A DNA stretch of 64,000 nucleotides from Anaerolineaceae bacterium (GCA_020634115.1 JACKCH010000012.1:372001-436000), one strand, 5' to 3'; shown: positions 17,128-26,817, counted from the stretch's first letter. Notes: generated by a model not told the origin, from the sequence alone. A program made the numbers and translations.

Positions 17128-18666
17128 ATGCCCCGCGCGCTACTCAGTGTATATGACAAAACCGACCTGGTTAAATTCGCCTCAACCCTGATCGAACTAG
17201 GCTGGGATATTGTTGCCAGTGGAGGCACGTATCACGCACTGGAAGCCGCCGGGCTACCAGTCACCGGAATCGAACAGGTCACTGGAATGCCGGAGATGCT
17301 GCATGGCCGTGTTAAAACACTACATCCAGCTATTCATGCCGGGATTTTAGCCCAGGACAAAGATGACGATATGGCTGCCCTGAATGAAGCGGGGTATACA
17401 CCTATCAATATGGTCGTCTGCAATTTGTATCCATTTCAAGACACGGTCGCTCAGGTTGGCGTCACCTTACAGGATGCGATTGAAAAAATAGACATCGGTG
17501 GGGTTGCGCTTCTGCGAGGCGCAGCAAAAAATTTCCTGCGTGTGGCCGTCGTCTGTGATCCTGCTGACTATGTGAAAGTGACGGCGGAATTAAAAGCGAC
17601 GGCAGAAGTCACCTTGGCAACACGCCGCAAACTGGCCGTGAAAGCCTTTGCACATACCCGTGATTACGATACAGCTATTCATGCCTTCCTATCACAGGAC
17701 ATGGTTCCCAGCCTGACTACCGTCACGCTGCCTCCGCACCTATCCTTGGGGATGCAGCAGATTGAAACTCTGCGCTATGGTGAAAACCCACATCAGTCCG
17801 CTGCATACTACAGCCGCCTCACGAAAAACGGCCCACTGGGCGGCACGGTTCTGGGCGGCAAGCAACTCTCTTATAACAATATCCTCGACCTGGATGCCGC
17901 GTGGCGGGCTGTGAGCAACTTCAGTGACCCCACCGTCGTCATCGTCAAACACCTTACCCCCACCGGCATCGCTACCGCCAACACGATCACCGAAGCATAC
18001 CCGCTGGCCTTAAAGTCCGACGAAGTATCCGCCTTTGGTGGAGTTCTGGCGGTAAACCGTCCCGTCACCGAAGAATTTGTGGATGCCCTCGGCGCGTTAT
18101 TCGTTGAAGCGATTGCCGCGCCTTCATTTTCGGCCAATGCCCAGGAAAAACTGGCTACAGGGCGTAAGAACTGCCGGTTAGTACAGATTACGCAGCCCTT
18201 TACGGGTAATGATTTCGAGATTCGCTCCGTGCATGGTGGCATCCTGGTGCAAAGCGCCGATACGGGCGACCCCGAAAGCACCGTCCTCAAAACCGTAACA
18301 GACCGCCAACCAAATAACGAGGAACTAGAGGCACTCCAATTCGCTTGGAAAGCGGTTATTCAGGTAAAATCGAACGCAATTGTATTGGCGGTGCGCAATG
18401 CTACGGTTGGCATTGGCGGCGGATTGCCCAGCCGGGTAGATGCCGTGCATCTGGCGCTGACCAAAGCCGGGGAACAGGCAAAAGGCGCGGTCATGGCTTC
18501 GGATGCCTTCTTCCCCTTCCCGGATAGTATTGAAGCCATTGCCAGCGCAGGCGTAACAGCAGTCATCCAGCCGGGGGGGTCTATTCGAGATAACCAGGTC
18601 ATTGAAGCCGCCAATAAAGCCGGTATCGCAATGGTTTTTACCGGCACCCGCCATTTTCGCCACTAA
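17128..18666 (+). CDS. purH: Bifunctional AICAR formyltransferase / IMP cyclohydrolase
   Basis: The 512-residue protein has the expected length. The N-terminal methylglyoxal-synthase-like IMP cyclohydrolase domain reads ALLSVYDKTDLVKFASTL, GGTYHALEAAGL and HGRVKTLHPAIHAGIL. The AICAR formyltransferase domain has LRYGENPHQSAAYY, GGKQLSYNNILDLDAAW and the C-terminal SDAFFPFPDSIE and QPGGSIRD. It carries out the last two steps of IMP synthesis. ATG 17128 follows AAGGATT; the longer frame from 17089 has no such site. hisE follows 15 bases later, a sensible partner because AICAR is released by the histidine pathway. Confidence 0.97.
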   Translation: MPRALLSVYDKTDLVKFASTLIELGWDIVASGGTYHALEAAGLPVTGIEQVTGMPEMLHGRVKTLHPAIHAGILAQDKDDDMAALNEAGYTPINMVVCNLYPFQDTVAQVGVTLQDAIEKIDIGGVALLRGAAKNFLRVAVVCDPADYVKVTAELKATAEVTLATRRKLAVKAFAHTRDYDTAIHAFLSQDMVPSLTTVTLPPHLSLGMQQIETLRYGENPHQSAAYYSRLTKNGPLGGTVLGGKQLSYNNILDLDAAWRAVSNFSDPTVVIVKHLTPTGIATANTITEAYPLALKSDEVSAFGGVLAVNRPVTEEFVDALGALFVEAIAAPSFSANAQEKLATGRKNCRLVQITQPFTGNDFEIRSVHGGILVQSADTGDPESTVLKTVTDRQPNNEELEALQFAWKAVIQVKSNAIVLAVRNATVGIGGGLPSRVDAVHLALTKAGEQAKGAVMASDAFFPFPDSIEAIASAGVTAVIQPGGSIRDNQVIEAANKAGIAMVFTGTRHFRH

Positions 18667-18681
18667 GGAAACAAACCTATC

Positions 18682-18957
18682 ATGATTGCAGAACTCGAAG
18701 CCATCATCCAAGATCGCCGGCGCAACCCACGCCTCGGCAGTTATACCAACAGCCTGTTTGATGCCGGGGTGAACCGCATTGCTCAGAAAGTCGGTGAAGA
18801 AGCGGTTGAAGTCGTAGTCGCCGCTCTGGGACAGGGGCGCGAAGCTCAGATTGCCGAACTCTCTGATTTGTTCTACCATACGCTGGTACTGATGAATCAG
18901 CTTGGCATCACCCTGGATGATGTTTATCACGAACTGGAAGAACGCCACAAAAAGTAA
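18682..18957 (+). CDS. hisE: Phosphoribosyl-ATP pyrophosphatase
   Basis: The 91-residue protein is a stand-alone HisE of the MazG-like all-alpha fold, with NRIAQKVGEEAVEVVVAAL and the acidic helix AELSDLFYHTLVLM that bind metal. It hydrolyses PR-ATP to PR-AMP, the second step of histidine synthesis. It is separate from hisI, which lies in the his operon at 55984, and is instead grouped with purH. Confidence 0.95.
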   Translation: MIAELEAIIQDRRRNPRLGSYTNSLFDAGVNRIAQKVGEEAVEVVVAALGQGREAQIAELSDLFYHTLVLMNQLGITLDDVYHELEERHKK

Positions 18958-19048
18958 CAACAGGCTGCAAGCCTAGCGTTCCCGCTTTCCCACTTTCGAG
19001 AGATGTGAGGAGCGACTACAATAATGGCGCAGCAGAATTGGAGTGATT

Positions 19049-20209
19049 ATGTTTGTCACCCGGCAAGATATGGAAAAAGTTGAAGCCGAAACCCTGGCAC
19101 CTTATGCGCTATTGAGCGGCAACAGCCAGGGACGACGCTTTCCGAATCCTGAGCCACGCTATCGTACCGCCTTTCAGCGTGACCGTGACCGGATTATCCA
19201 TTCGGCGGCTTTCCGGCAGTTGGAATACAAAACGCAGGTTTTCGTCAATGACGAAGGCGACTACTACCGCACCCGACTCACGCATACACTGGAAGTCGCA
19301 CAGATCGGACGCACGTTGGCGCGGGCCTTAGGGGTGAATGAATATCTGGTTGAAGCGATTTGCCTCGCGCATGACCTGGGACATCCCCCTTTCGGTCATG
19401 CCGGGGAAGGTGTCCTGCACGCCCTTTTGCAGGAATACGGCGAAGAAAGCGGCTTTAACCACAACTTCCAAAGCTACCGAGTGGTCACTACGCTGGAACA
19501 TCGCTACCCGGAGTGGCCGGGACTCAACCTGACTTACGAAACACTGGAAGGCATTGCCAAGCACGAAACCGAGTACGACTTCAGCGCGTTCCCGGATTTC
19601 GACCAGACGACTCGTGCCAGCCTGGAAGCACAAATTGCCAATGTTGCCGACGAACTGGCGTATAATGCCCATGATCTGGACGATGGGCTACAGGCCGGGT
19701 TAATCCAACCAGAACAGCTTAACGAACTGGAAACCTGGCGGCAGGTGCGGGATAATGTTGGTTGGAACGGCGGCACGCTCGACGAGATTGGTCGGCATCG
19801 CGTCATTCGGGAATTGGTTGGCATCCAGGTGAGTGACGTGCTGACGACCACAACCCAACTACTAAGCGATTTGAACATGCAAACGCCGGAAGACATCCAG
19901 CGGCATGATAGTAATATTGTCCAGCACAGCCCTGAGTTCAAAGTCAACAACCAGAAACTTAAAGCGTTTCTCTACCAGCACATGTACCGTCACTTCCGGG
20001 TGATTCGGATGGCAAAGCGGGCTGAACGGTTCACAACTGAGATATTCCGAAGCTATATGAACGAGCCGCGTCAGCTCCCGCAGTCTGATCAGGAGAAACT
20101 CAAAACGGCGAATCTGCCCCGTGTGGTGGCGGATTACATCGCCTCTATGACAGATCGCAGTGCTTTGCTTGAATACCGGCGGCTTTTTGACCCGCTCACT
20201 CGTCCGTAA
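19049..20209 (+). CDS. dgt: dGTPase-like deoxyribonucleoside triphosphohydrolase (HD domain)
   Basis: The 386-residue protein has the dGTPase opening RDRDRIIHSAAFRQLEYKTQVF, then HD-domain metal ligands in RLTHTLEVAQIGRTLA and CLAHDLGHPPFGHAGE, with the distal Asp in VADELAYNAHDLDDGL. It hydrolyses dNTPs to deoxynucleosides and triphosphate. ATG 19049 has GGAG five bases upstream; a GTG at 19043 is less likely. The kinase gene starts 12 bases after the stop. Confidence 0.9.
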   Translation: MFVTRQDMEKVEAETLAPYALLSGNSQGRRFPNPEPRYRTAFQRDRDRIIHSAAFRQLEYKTQVFVNDEGDYYRTRLTHTLEVAQIGRTLARALGVNEYLVEAICLAHDLGHPPFGHAGEGVLHALLQEYGEESGFNHNFQSYRVVTTLEHRYPEWPGLNLTYETLEGIAKHETEYDFSAFPDFDQTTRASLEAQIANVADELAYNAHDLDDGLQAGLIQPEQLNELETWRQVRDNVGWNGGTLDEIGRHRVIRELVGIQVSDVLTTTTQLLSDLNMQTPEDIQRHDSNIVQHSPEFKVNNQKLKAFLYQHMYRHFRVIRMAKRAERFTTEIFRSYMNEPRQLPQSDQEKLKTANLPRVVADYIASMTDRSALLEYRRLFDPLTRP

Positions 20210-20221
20210 TCAACCAATTGG

Positions 20222-21544
20222 ATGAAAGACAATTCGCCGATGAGTAACGATACACTTCTCAATAATCGCTACCGGCTGGTTGCCCAACAGGGTTCTGGCG
20301 GCATGGCAGTCATTTACAAGGCCGTGGATGTGGAACTGGGGCGCACTGTCGCTGTCAAGGTGCTGCGTCCCAGCTTGACATCCGACCCATCCTTCTTGAC
20401 CCGTTTCCGCAACGAGGCCCGTAGTGTTGCCAATCTATCCCATCCGAATATCGTCACCGTGTACGATGTGGGCGCGGACGGCCCGACCCACTACATCGTG
20501 ATGGAATTCGTTGAGGGGCAAGACCTGAAGAAGATCATCAAGTCGGAAGGCATTCTCAGTGTGGATCGCACATTGAAACTCGCCATCCAGATTTGTGCAG
20601 GAATCGGCTTTGCTCACCGCGCTGGATTAGTTCATGCCGATGTCAAACCGCAGAACATCCTGGTCACTAAAGGGGATATAATCAAAGTGACGGACTTTGG
20701 CATCGCTCAAGCATTGAGCGATACACAACCTGGTGAAAAGCAAAGTGTGGTCTGGGGCAGCCCGCATTACTTCGCACCGGAACAGGCCCGCGGAGAGCGG
20801 CCAACGCCCGCTTCCGATGTCTATGCCATTGGCATTGTTCTTTTCGAGATGCTCACCGGGCGTTTACCCTACGTGGGAGCCAGCCAGCAGGAACTGGCGA
20901 TGGCCCATATCAAAGAGCAAATCCCCCGTGTATCGGACTTCAACCCGAATGTGCCGGAAAATCTGACTCAGATCATCCAGAAAGTAATGAGCAAAGAACC
21001 ATCAGCGCGATATCGTATGGCGGACCAATTAGGCCATGTGCTGGAAAGCTACCGGGCGCGGGGGCGCGAACAGACGATTTCAAATCCGTCTATCTCATCA
21101 TCTATGCCACTCCCGCAGAAACCGACTGTACCACCGGCACAATCCCAACCACAAACACCACCACCGCCGCCCACCAACTTGCCATTCTCACAGGTACAAC
21201 CGCCCTACCAGCCAACAGCACCGCGTCCGAGTTTTCCGCCAGCCGAACCGACTCAGCGTTATAGTGCCGTGCCAGAAGCGCCTAATTCACCTCAATCCGC
21301 CCGACCCTCTCATCTTCCCTCTCCATTTGAGGCCCCGGGGCAGACACCACCACCGCGTCAGGCCGCTGTGCCACAGGATTGGGAAACAACCGGGCGGCAG
21401 TATTATTCCCAGGCGTTAGACCGTCACGAAGACATCTCTCCTGGCCTGGACATCATCACAATCATGCTGGCCGCCTTGGCGTTCCTCGCTGTTGCGTGCC
21501 TGATTCCGCTGTATATTGCGGTTCTACAAGCCCGCCTGGGTTAA
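20222..21544 (+). CDS. Membrane-anchored Ser/Thr protein kinase (PknB-like, no extracellular sensor)
   Basis: The 440-residue protein has a Hanks-type kinase domain at about residues 15-280: Gly loop GSGGMAVIY, VAIK-like Lys in VAVKVL, catalytic loop HADVKPQN (Ala in place of the usual Arg), DFG in VTDFGIA and APE in FAPEQA. A Pro/Gln-rich disordered linker spans about 290-410. One membrane helix (IITIMLAALAFLAVACLIPL) ends the protein and only a few residues follow, so there are no PASTA repeats. The start at 20222 is uncertain; ATG 20240 is an alternative and neither has a clear ribosome binding site. Confidence 0.87.
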   Translation: MKDNSPMSNDTLLNNRYRLVAQQGSGGMAVIYKAVDVELGRTVAVKVLRPSLTSDPSFLTRFRNEARSVANLSHPNIVTVYDVGADGPTHYIVMEFVEGQDLKKIIKSEGILSVDRTLKLAIQICAGIGFAHRAGLVHADVKPQNILVTKGDIIKVTDFGIAQALSDTQPGEKQSVVWGSPHYFAPEQARGERPTPASDVYAIGIVLFEMLTGRLPYVGASQQELAMAHIKEQIPRVSDFNPNVPENLTQIIQKVMSKEPSARYRMADQLGHVLESYRARGREQTISNPSISSSMPLPQKPTVPPAQSQPQTPPPPPTNLPFSQVQPPYQPTAPRPSFPPAEPTQRYSAVPEAPNSPQSARPSHLPSPFEAPGQTPPPRQAAVPQDWETTGRQYYSQALDRHEDISPGLDIITIMLAALAFLAVACLIPLYIAVLQARLG

Positions 21545-21553
21545 ATCGGTACG

Positions 21554-23920
21554 ATGCGCTTCTTCCGGGGCATAGCGGTTCGGGTTCTGGCCGGTATTCT
21601 GATTCTGAGTGTCACGCCGGTTCATAGTCAGGAGCCCGTACCGGAAATCACGAGCGAACGCTATGTACCGCTCACTTTCCAGGTACAGGTAGACCCGACC
21701 ACCTATAGCAACCCTTTTGACCCGGACGACATTGAACTCCTGGGGATTTTTGAAGCCCCCGATGGGCAACAGGTCGTTATTCCCGGTTTCTGGATGCAGC
21801 CCTACGAAAATCGTTGTCCTGATTGCGAGACAGAGGATTTACAACCTGCCGGAGAACCTGTCTGGTTAGTGCGTTTCACCCCCTTTCAGGTCGGGGAATG
21901 GTCGTACATAATCCAGGTGCAGGACGACCGGACAACCATTGAAACGTTGGAAGAAGGTCAGTTTACCGTAACCCCCAGCACCGAACCGGGATTCGTGCAT
22001 GTGGGTGCGAATAACCGCTATTTTCAGTTTGACAATGGACAATCTTATTTTCCGATTGGTCACAGCATCAAATGGTCATGGGATGACGCGGGTGGCGTCA
22101 ACCAATATATCAATTGGCTGCGCCAGCTTCACGAATTCGGCGGCAATTATGCCCGTTTAATCATAGATACGCCCTGGTTCATCGGCCTGGAATGGGATGC
22201 CCCTGCCGGGGACTATACCCAGGCGCAGCAGGCCGCTGCCCGTCTGGACATCATTTTAGAAGCTGCCGCTGAATACGATATTAAGCTCCAACTGGTGCTG
22301 TTGTGGCATCAGGCGCTCACCATCTATGGTGGCCCACCGGTTCTCATCCCACCGACATTTGATCGCCCAGATACCACTCCCGATTGGGACAATAACCCCT
22401 ATAATGTCATCTACGGCGGGCCAATCGCTGGACCGAGCGTGTTTTTCTATAACGAACGCGCCCAACAGCTCTTTCGCCGCCGCCTGCAATATATTGTCGC
22501 CCGCTGGGGATACAGCCCACAAATCTTCGCCTGGGAGATCATTGATCGCCTGGATCGCACTGGAGACTATAATGCCCCAATTGCGGGCGAGTGGCTCGCG
22601 AATATCGCCAGTTATCTCAAGCAGATTGACGGGCAGCACCACCTCGTCACGGCCAGCACCTTCAATTTCGACTCAGTTATCGCTGCCAACCCCCTGCTCG
22701 ACTTCACCTCTGGGGAGTTTTACCAGAGCCGCCCGATTGAGACTCGCTCCGACCAGGTCGCCGGCGCGGTCAGTGTCATTCGCCATTATCTTGAGGCCAA
22801 CCCAGCCCCTACCCTGCTGGTGGATTATTCACTGAACCCCTGGTACGAACCGGCGGACGATGATTTGCAGGGAATCCACGTCCAGAACACCTTATGGGCC
22901 GCCGCGCTTTCCGGTTCAGCCGGTGGCGCAGCATCAGACTGGTGGTACAGCTACCTGATCCCACGCGGACTGCAAGCGTTATACACCCCCCTGGAGGCTT
23001 TCACAACCGGTATAGACTGGGCTAACCTCAACCTACAACCCGCTGAGGCTGGATTGATTACGGAAGAGGAAAACACCTATACAGCGGTACGAGTCAGCGA
23101 TTTCAACCGGCTGTTTTCCGCCCCCCCTTTGGCGACCATTGAGCCACACAATATTTCGCCCGATGGGGTATTCCCACCAGTAGACAACGTATCCAGCTTT
23201 CTATATGGGCAGACCTATAACAGCCAGTTCAGCCAGGCGCAGATCTACCGCGTTTCGCTCCCAACACCGGCCTATATTGAAATCGGCGTTCGCCGCGTCT
23301 CGTCCCAGGCAAATGCCCGGCTGGCCGTCACCGTAGATGGAGAAAGCGCGCTCACGCTTGATCTGAATGCAAACAGTACCAATATCAGCCTGCGTGTCCC
23401 CCTGTTTTCAGGCGAGCATGAAATCATCCTGGATAACACGGGGGATGACTGGCTGGAACTCGACTTCGTCGAAGTAGGCGGTTTGATCGCCCCAGCGCGG
23501 GTTCTCACCCTCCGTGACTTGACCAATGGAGTCGCCCTGGCCTGGCTGCAACACCGCGATTACACCTGGGAGAAAGCAACTCTGACCAGCGAGCGCACGC
23601 CTATCCAGGCACAGTACACACTGGCGCAAATGCCCTCTGGTCTATATACTGTCGAAATCTGGAATCCGCTCACTGGGAATATCCTGGGTGAAGAACTGGT
23701 ACGGGTGGGAGATGACCATCAATTACAGGTTACGCTGCTGCCGTTCGACTCACAGTTGGCGCTGCGCATTTTCAGACGATCCGACTCGTTTATCCAGCCC
23801 ACACCGACACCCCAGGTCGCCACTATCGTACTCACCGTGACGCCATCCCCCACCGCGACGAATACACCCGAACCTACGACACTCCCTCTATTCCCCACCA
23901 ATACACCCCGCCCACAATAG
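21554..23920 (+). CDS. Secreted GH5-like barrel protein with DUF5060-like N-terminal domain, catalytic Glu apparently replaced
   Basis: A signal peptide (MRFFRGIAVRVLAGILILSV) precedes a beta domain like DUF5060 (VPLTFQVQVDPTTYSNPFDPDD, then EPVWLVRFTPFQVGEWSY). A TIM-barrel portion follows with FPIGHSIKWSWDD and GGNYARLIIDTPW. Where GH5-like enzymes have WE.xNE, this protein has W-E-I-I-D-R (Trp327 to Arg332), and the nucleophile strand reads PTLLVDYSLNPWYEP rather than a GE(F/Y)G pattern. The C-terminal part is beta-rich and ends in a Thr/Pro-rich tail. It may bind glycans without cleaving them. It starts 10 bases after the kinase gene, so the two may be co-transcribed. Confidence 0.75.
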   Translation: MRFFRGIAVRVLAGILILSVTPVHSQEPVPEITSERYVPLTFQVQVDPTTYSNPFDPDDIELLGIFEAPDGQQVVIPGFWMQPYENRCPDCETEDLQPAGEPVWLVRFTPFQVGEWSYIIQVQDDRTTIETLEEGQFTVTPSTEPGFVHVGANNRYFQFDNGQSYFPIGHSIKWSWDDAGGVNQYINWLRQLHEFGGNYARLIIDTPWFIGLEWDAPAGDYTQAQQAAARLDIILEAAAEYDIKLQLVLLWHQALTIYGGPPVLIPPTFDRPDTTPDWDNNPYNVIYGGPIAGPSVFFYNERAQQLFRRRLQYIVARWGYSPQIFAWEIIDRLDRTGDYNAPIAGEWLANIASYLKQIDGQHHLVTASTFNFDSVIAANPLLDFTSGEFYQSRPIETRSDQVAGAVSVIRHYLEANPAPTLLVDYSLNPWYEPADDDLQGIHVQNTLWAAALSGSAGGAASDWWYSYLIPRGLQALYTPLEAFTTGIDWANLNLQPAEAGLITEEENTYTAVRVSDFNRLFSAPPLATIEPHNISPDGVFPPVDNVSSFLYGQTYNSQFSQAQIYRVSLPTPAYIEIGVRRVSSQANARLAVTVDGESALTLDLNANSTNISLRVPLFSGEHEIILDNTGDDWLELDFVEVGGLIAPARVLTLRDLTNGVALAWLQHRDYTWEKATLTSERTPIQAQYTLAQMPSGLYTVEIWNPLTGNILGEELVRVGDDHQLQVTLLPFDSQLALRIFRRSDSFIQPTPTPQVATIVLTVTPSPTATNTPEPTTLPLFPTNTPRPQ

Positions 23921-24016
23921 TTGTATTGTCAGAAAATTGATACAGACGCCATCAGCGCACAATTTCAAAAACTGCTATACTGGCCTCAACTCAAGCAAGT
24001 TTTAAGGGCCTATAAA

Positions 24017-25006
24017 ATGGGTATCCGGCTAAATAACCGCAGCGAACGCCTGGCGAAAATCGAGCGTATGTTGTTTCGCAGCAGTCACGGGTTACGAGTC
24101 GTGGAAATAGCCGAAGCGTGCGCAGTAGACCGGAGAACCATTTACCGTGACCTGGCGACGCTTGAGAAAAATGGTGTGCCAATCACGCAGGAAAATGGTT
24201 GTTTCCTCATCAACCGCGAATACTATCTGGCGAACGTCCGGTTGAATTTGAATGAGGCGGTGGCGCTGTTTCTGGCTGCCCGCGCCTTTTCACGTCATGC
24301 CGACAAGCAAAATCCGCATGTCATTTCAGCCATGAACAAACTAGCGCTTGCTACCCCCCAATCCGTCTCGGCACATATCAAGCATATTGCTGAGTCCGGT
24401 CGCGCTACACCGGTTGATCGCAGCTATGTAGATGTCCTCGAAACGACGATTCGCGCCTGGGTAGAAACCCGCAACTTGAAAATATGGAGCAGTTCTACCC
24501 GCACTGGCGAAATTGCAGCGCGGGAGTTCTCAACATATTTCATAGAACCCACGCTATCCGGCGGCCTTTATGCGGTTGGCTTTGACCATCTCTCCGAATC
24601 CGTCCGTAGTCTGCGGCTGGAATGGGTACGTCGCGCCCGCCTGCTGGATACCACCTATAAAATTCCTGATGATTTTGATCGTGCGCCATTCCTTGCCAGC
24701 ATGTGGGGAATGACCAGTGGGGACACCCAGGAAACACGGGTTGTACTGGCCTTTTCTGCTGACGTAACCCCCCTGATTAAAGAGCGAATCTGGCACACTT
24801 CACAGCGAATTGAAACCCTGGACGACAAACGCTGCACACTCAGTATGCAGGTCGTGGATTGGCACGAACTTTTACCCTGGATACGTTCATGGGGAGCTCA
24901 GGTTGAAGTGCTGGAGCCGCTGACCTTACGTCACCAACTCTCAGCAGAAGCGCACCAGCTTCGCCAGCTATATACCCCATCTACTGCATCCGCTCAAATC
25001 TCTTAA
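24017..25006 (+). CDS. HTH/WYL-domain transcriptional regulator
   Basis: The 329-residue protein has an N-terminal DeoR-like winged helix (RLAKIERMLF, VVEIAEACAVDRRTIYRDLATLEKNGVPI) and a WYL-type ligand-binding domain with a WCX-like C-terminal extension. Such regulators sense nucleic-acid or nucleotide ligands, and in many bacteria control DNA damage or defence genes. ATG 24017 is chosen because a TATACT (23976-23981) lies upstream and earlier in-frame starts fall inside the promoter. No defence gene adjoins it. A terminator follows. Confidence 0.85.
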   Translation: MGIRLNNRSERLAKIERMLFRSSHGLRVVEIAEACAVDRRTIYRDLATLEKNGVPITQENGCFLINREYYLANVRLNLNEAVALFLAARAFSRHADKQNPHVISAMNKLALATPQSVSAHIKHIAESGRATPVDRSYVDVLETTIRAWVETRNLKIWSSSTRTGEIAAREFSTYFIEPTLSGGLYAVGFDHLSESVRSLRLEWVRRARLLDTTYKIPDDFDRAPFLASMWGMTSGDTQETRVVLAFSADVTPLIKERIWHTSQRIETLDDKRCTLSMQVVDWHELLPWIRSWGAQVEVLEPLTLRHQLSAEAHQLRQLYTPSTASAQIS

Positions 25007-25015
25007 CTAAATCAA

Positions 25016-25038
25016 AGAGGGGCATTTTCAGCCCCTCT
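25016..25038. terminator. Bidirectional terminator between convergent genes
   Basis: AGAGGGGC (25016-25023) pairs with GCCCCTCT (25031-25038) around a 7-base loop. On the minus strand it is followed by a T-rich tail, so it suits the LysM gene at 25066 best. Confidence 0.7.
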
Positions 25039-25065
25039 CCATAACGCTTTTCTCTAATCAAGATT

Positions 25066-26817
25066 CTAGGACGATGCTTCCGCCGTCGCTTCCGGCTCAT
25101 CGAACGGCAATGACTCAGCGGTCGGCGGTTGCACGGCCTGCATTTCCGCTGTGGGCAAGAGTTCAGGCGTAGGCTCAGTGATGTTCGGAGTGGTTACAGC
25201 ATCCTGACGCAGTTCCTGAACGCCGTTATAGGCAGGACGCGGCGCGGCATTCGGCCCAAGCAGGCTGTAATAACACGTCTCAGCACCGTCTGCCTGTACC
25301 TGGCATCCATTCAGGTTATAGAGGAACATCGGGCCAACAAATCCCAGTTCCGCCCCTAACTCAAATCCTCTGGCATCATAAATCCCCTGCTCGCCCAGGC
25401 TGGTATACGTAACATAGACCATTGAATCAGGCGGCGGCGCCGTATCTTCACTGCTGCCCCAACCGAATTTCGTCACCCAGAGCGCCGTGCTGCCGTCCTG
25501 ATTCTCGGTCATGATACGGCGATAGTCGTTCAGCGTACTCAGGAAGTAGAAGCTGGGGTCTTCATAGTGCGTTTCAACACCAACTGGCGCAGCACAGCAC
25601 AGCGAATCGGGCGGGTTCGCCCAGCCATTGGGATGTGTCCCTACCCCATCGCTCATATCCGCCAAGCCTTCAGTGTACAGACCCTGAAGGAATACACGAT
25701 CATTGACTGCATTCACGCCATCATTAAACCCGGTAGGTGCTAAACCGGCGCTAATCACTAGCGCCTGCGGATCAGCGGCTTTCACAGTCGTGTAGGCCCC
25801 CCGCAGCATTTCAGCGTACGCTTTCGCGCTGATTGAGTACACAGAACTATTCCACTCCCGGCGCAGGTTCGGCTCATCCCAGATTTCATAGGCGTCCACG
25901 CGCCCGGCATACTGTCGTGCCAGAACATCCATAAACGCATCGAAATCAGCCATATCATCCGGCGGGCCACTTTCAGCCGTGCTGCTCCGCGCCCAATCAG
26001 GCGCTTTGGATACCGTCATGAGAATGTTAAATTGGTTGGCATCCAGCGTCTCGACAACGTTATCCAGCATCGAGAAATCAATTTCGCCTTTCGCCGCCTC
26101 ATAATCACGCCAGTCAACCCGCACCTTCACCCAGCTAACCCCCAGGTCTTGCAAATCGTTCACCAGCGTATTCATATCCTGTCCAGCCAGATAGACCTCA
26201 ATGCCACGCCCGTATCCTGCGCCCTGAGTTGAAACGCCGGTACCGGCTGTTTCGACCGGAACTGTGGTAGTGACATTTTGCCCATCACCCGGCAAACGCA
26301 GCGTCTGCCCCACATAGATCACGTTGCTATTGGCGATACTGTTCAAAGCCACCAACTGGGAGACTGTGGTGCGGTTGTTGATCGCGATACGAAATAACGT
26401 ATCCCCTGGCCGTACCGTATAGGTGACTGTTGGCGGGGGTACCGGCGTCGGCGCAAGAGTCGCCGGAGTAACCGGGATAGGCGTAGGCGTGGCGACAACA
26501 CCTGGAATCCGCAACACCGCCCCAGAACGAATTAGTGCCGGGTTCGTGATCCCATTTTCCTGGGCAATCGCTGTAATGGTTGTTCCATAACGCAAAGCAA
26601 TCCGGTAAAGATTTTCACCCGGCCTGACCAGGTGTTCCACTACCGGGGTTGGGGTAGTTGTTGGTAACGGGGTAAATGTCACCGTAATTGACGGTATCAA
26701 GGTCGGCGTGATGGCCGAGTCACCATTGCCGCTATCCTGCGCCGCCACGAACCCGATGCTCAAACTCATCAAACAGACCAAACCCGCCAGAACAGCGGCT
26801 ATTTTTATTGGTCGCAT
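25066..26817 (-). CDS. Secreted LysM protein with a GH39/GH5-like barrel, nucleophile position Lys
   Basis: The 583-residue protein begins with a signal peptide (MRPIKIAAVLAGLVCLMSLS). Two LysM domains follow (from HLVRPGENLYRIALRYGTT and YTVRPGDTLFRIAINNRTT), separated by Thr/Pro linkers. The barrel part has VDAYEIWDEPNLRREW, which keeps the acid/base Glu, but the strand that normally reads TEFGW is VTKFGW, with Lys450 (AAA) where the nucleophile Glu (GAA) is expected. The C-terminal tail is rich in Pro, Glu and Thr. LysM suggests attachment to the cell envelope. ATG 26817 has AAGGAG eight bases upstream. Confidence 0.82.
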   Translation of the reverse strand: MRPIKIAAVLAGLVCLMSLSIGFVAAQDSGNGDSAITPTLIPSITVTFTPLPTTTPTPVVEHLVRPGENLYRIALRYGTTITAIAQENGITNPALIRSGAVLRIPGVVATPTPIPVTPATLAPTPVPPPTVTYTVRPGDTLFRIAINNRTTVSQLVALNSIANSNVIYVGQTLRLPGDGQNVTTTVPVETAGTGVSTQGAGYGRGIEVYLAGQDMNTLVNDLQDLGVSWVKVRVDWRDYEAAKGEIDFSMLDNVVETLDANQFNILMTVSKAPDWARSSTAESGPPDDMADFDAFMDVLARQYAGRVDAYEIWDEPNLRREWNSSVYSISAKAYAEMLRGAYTTVKAADPQALVISAGLAPTGFNDGVNAVNDRVFLQGLYTEGLADMSDGVGTHPNGWANPPDSLCCAAPVGVETHYEDPSFYFLSTLNDYRRIMTENQDGSTALWVTKFGWGSSEDTAPPPDSMVYVTYTSLGEQGIYDARGFELGAELGFVGPMFLYNLNGCQVQADGAETCYYSLLGPNAAPRPAYNGVQELRQDAVTTPNITEPTPELLPTAEMQAVQPPTAESLPFDEPEATAEASS

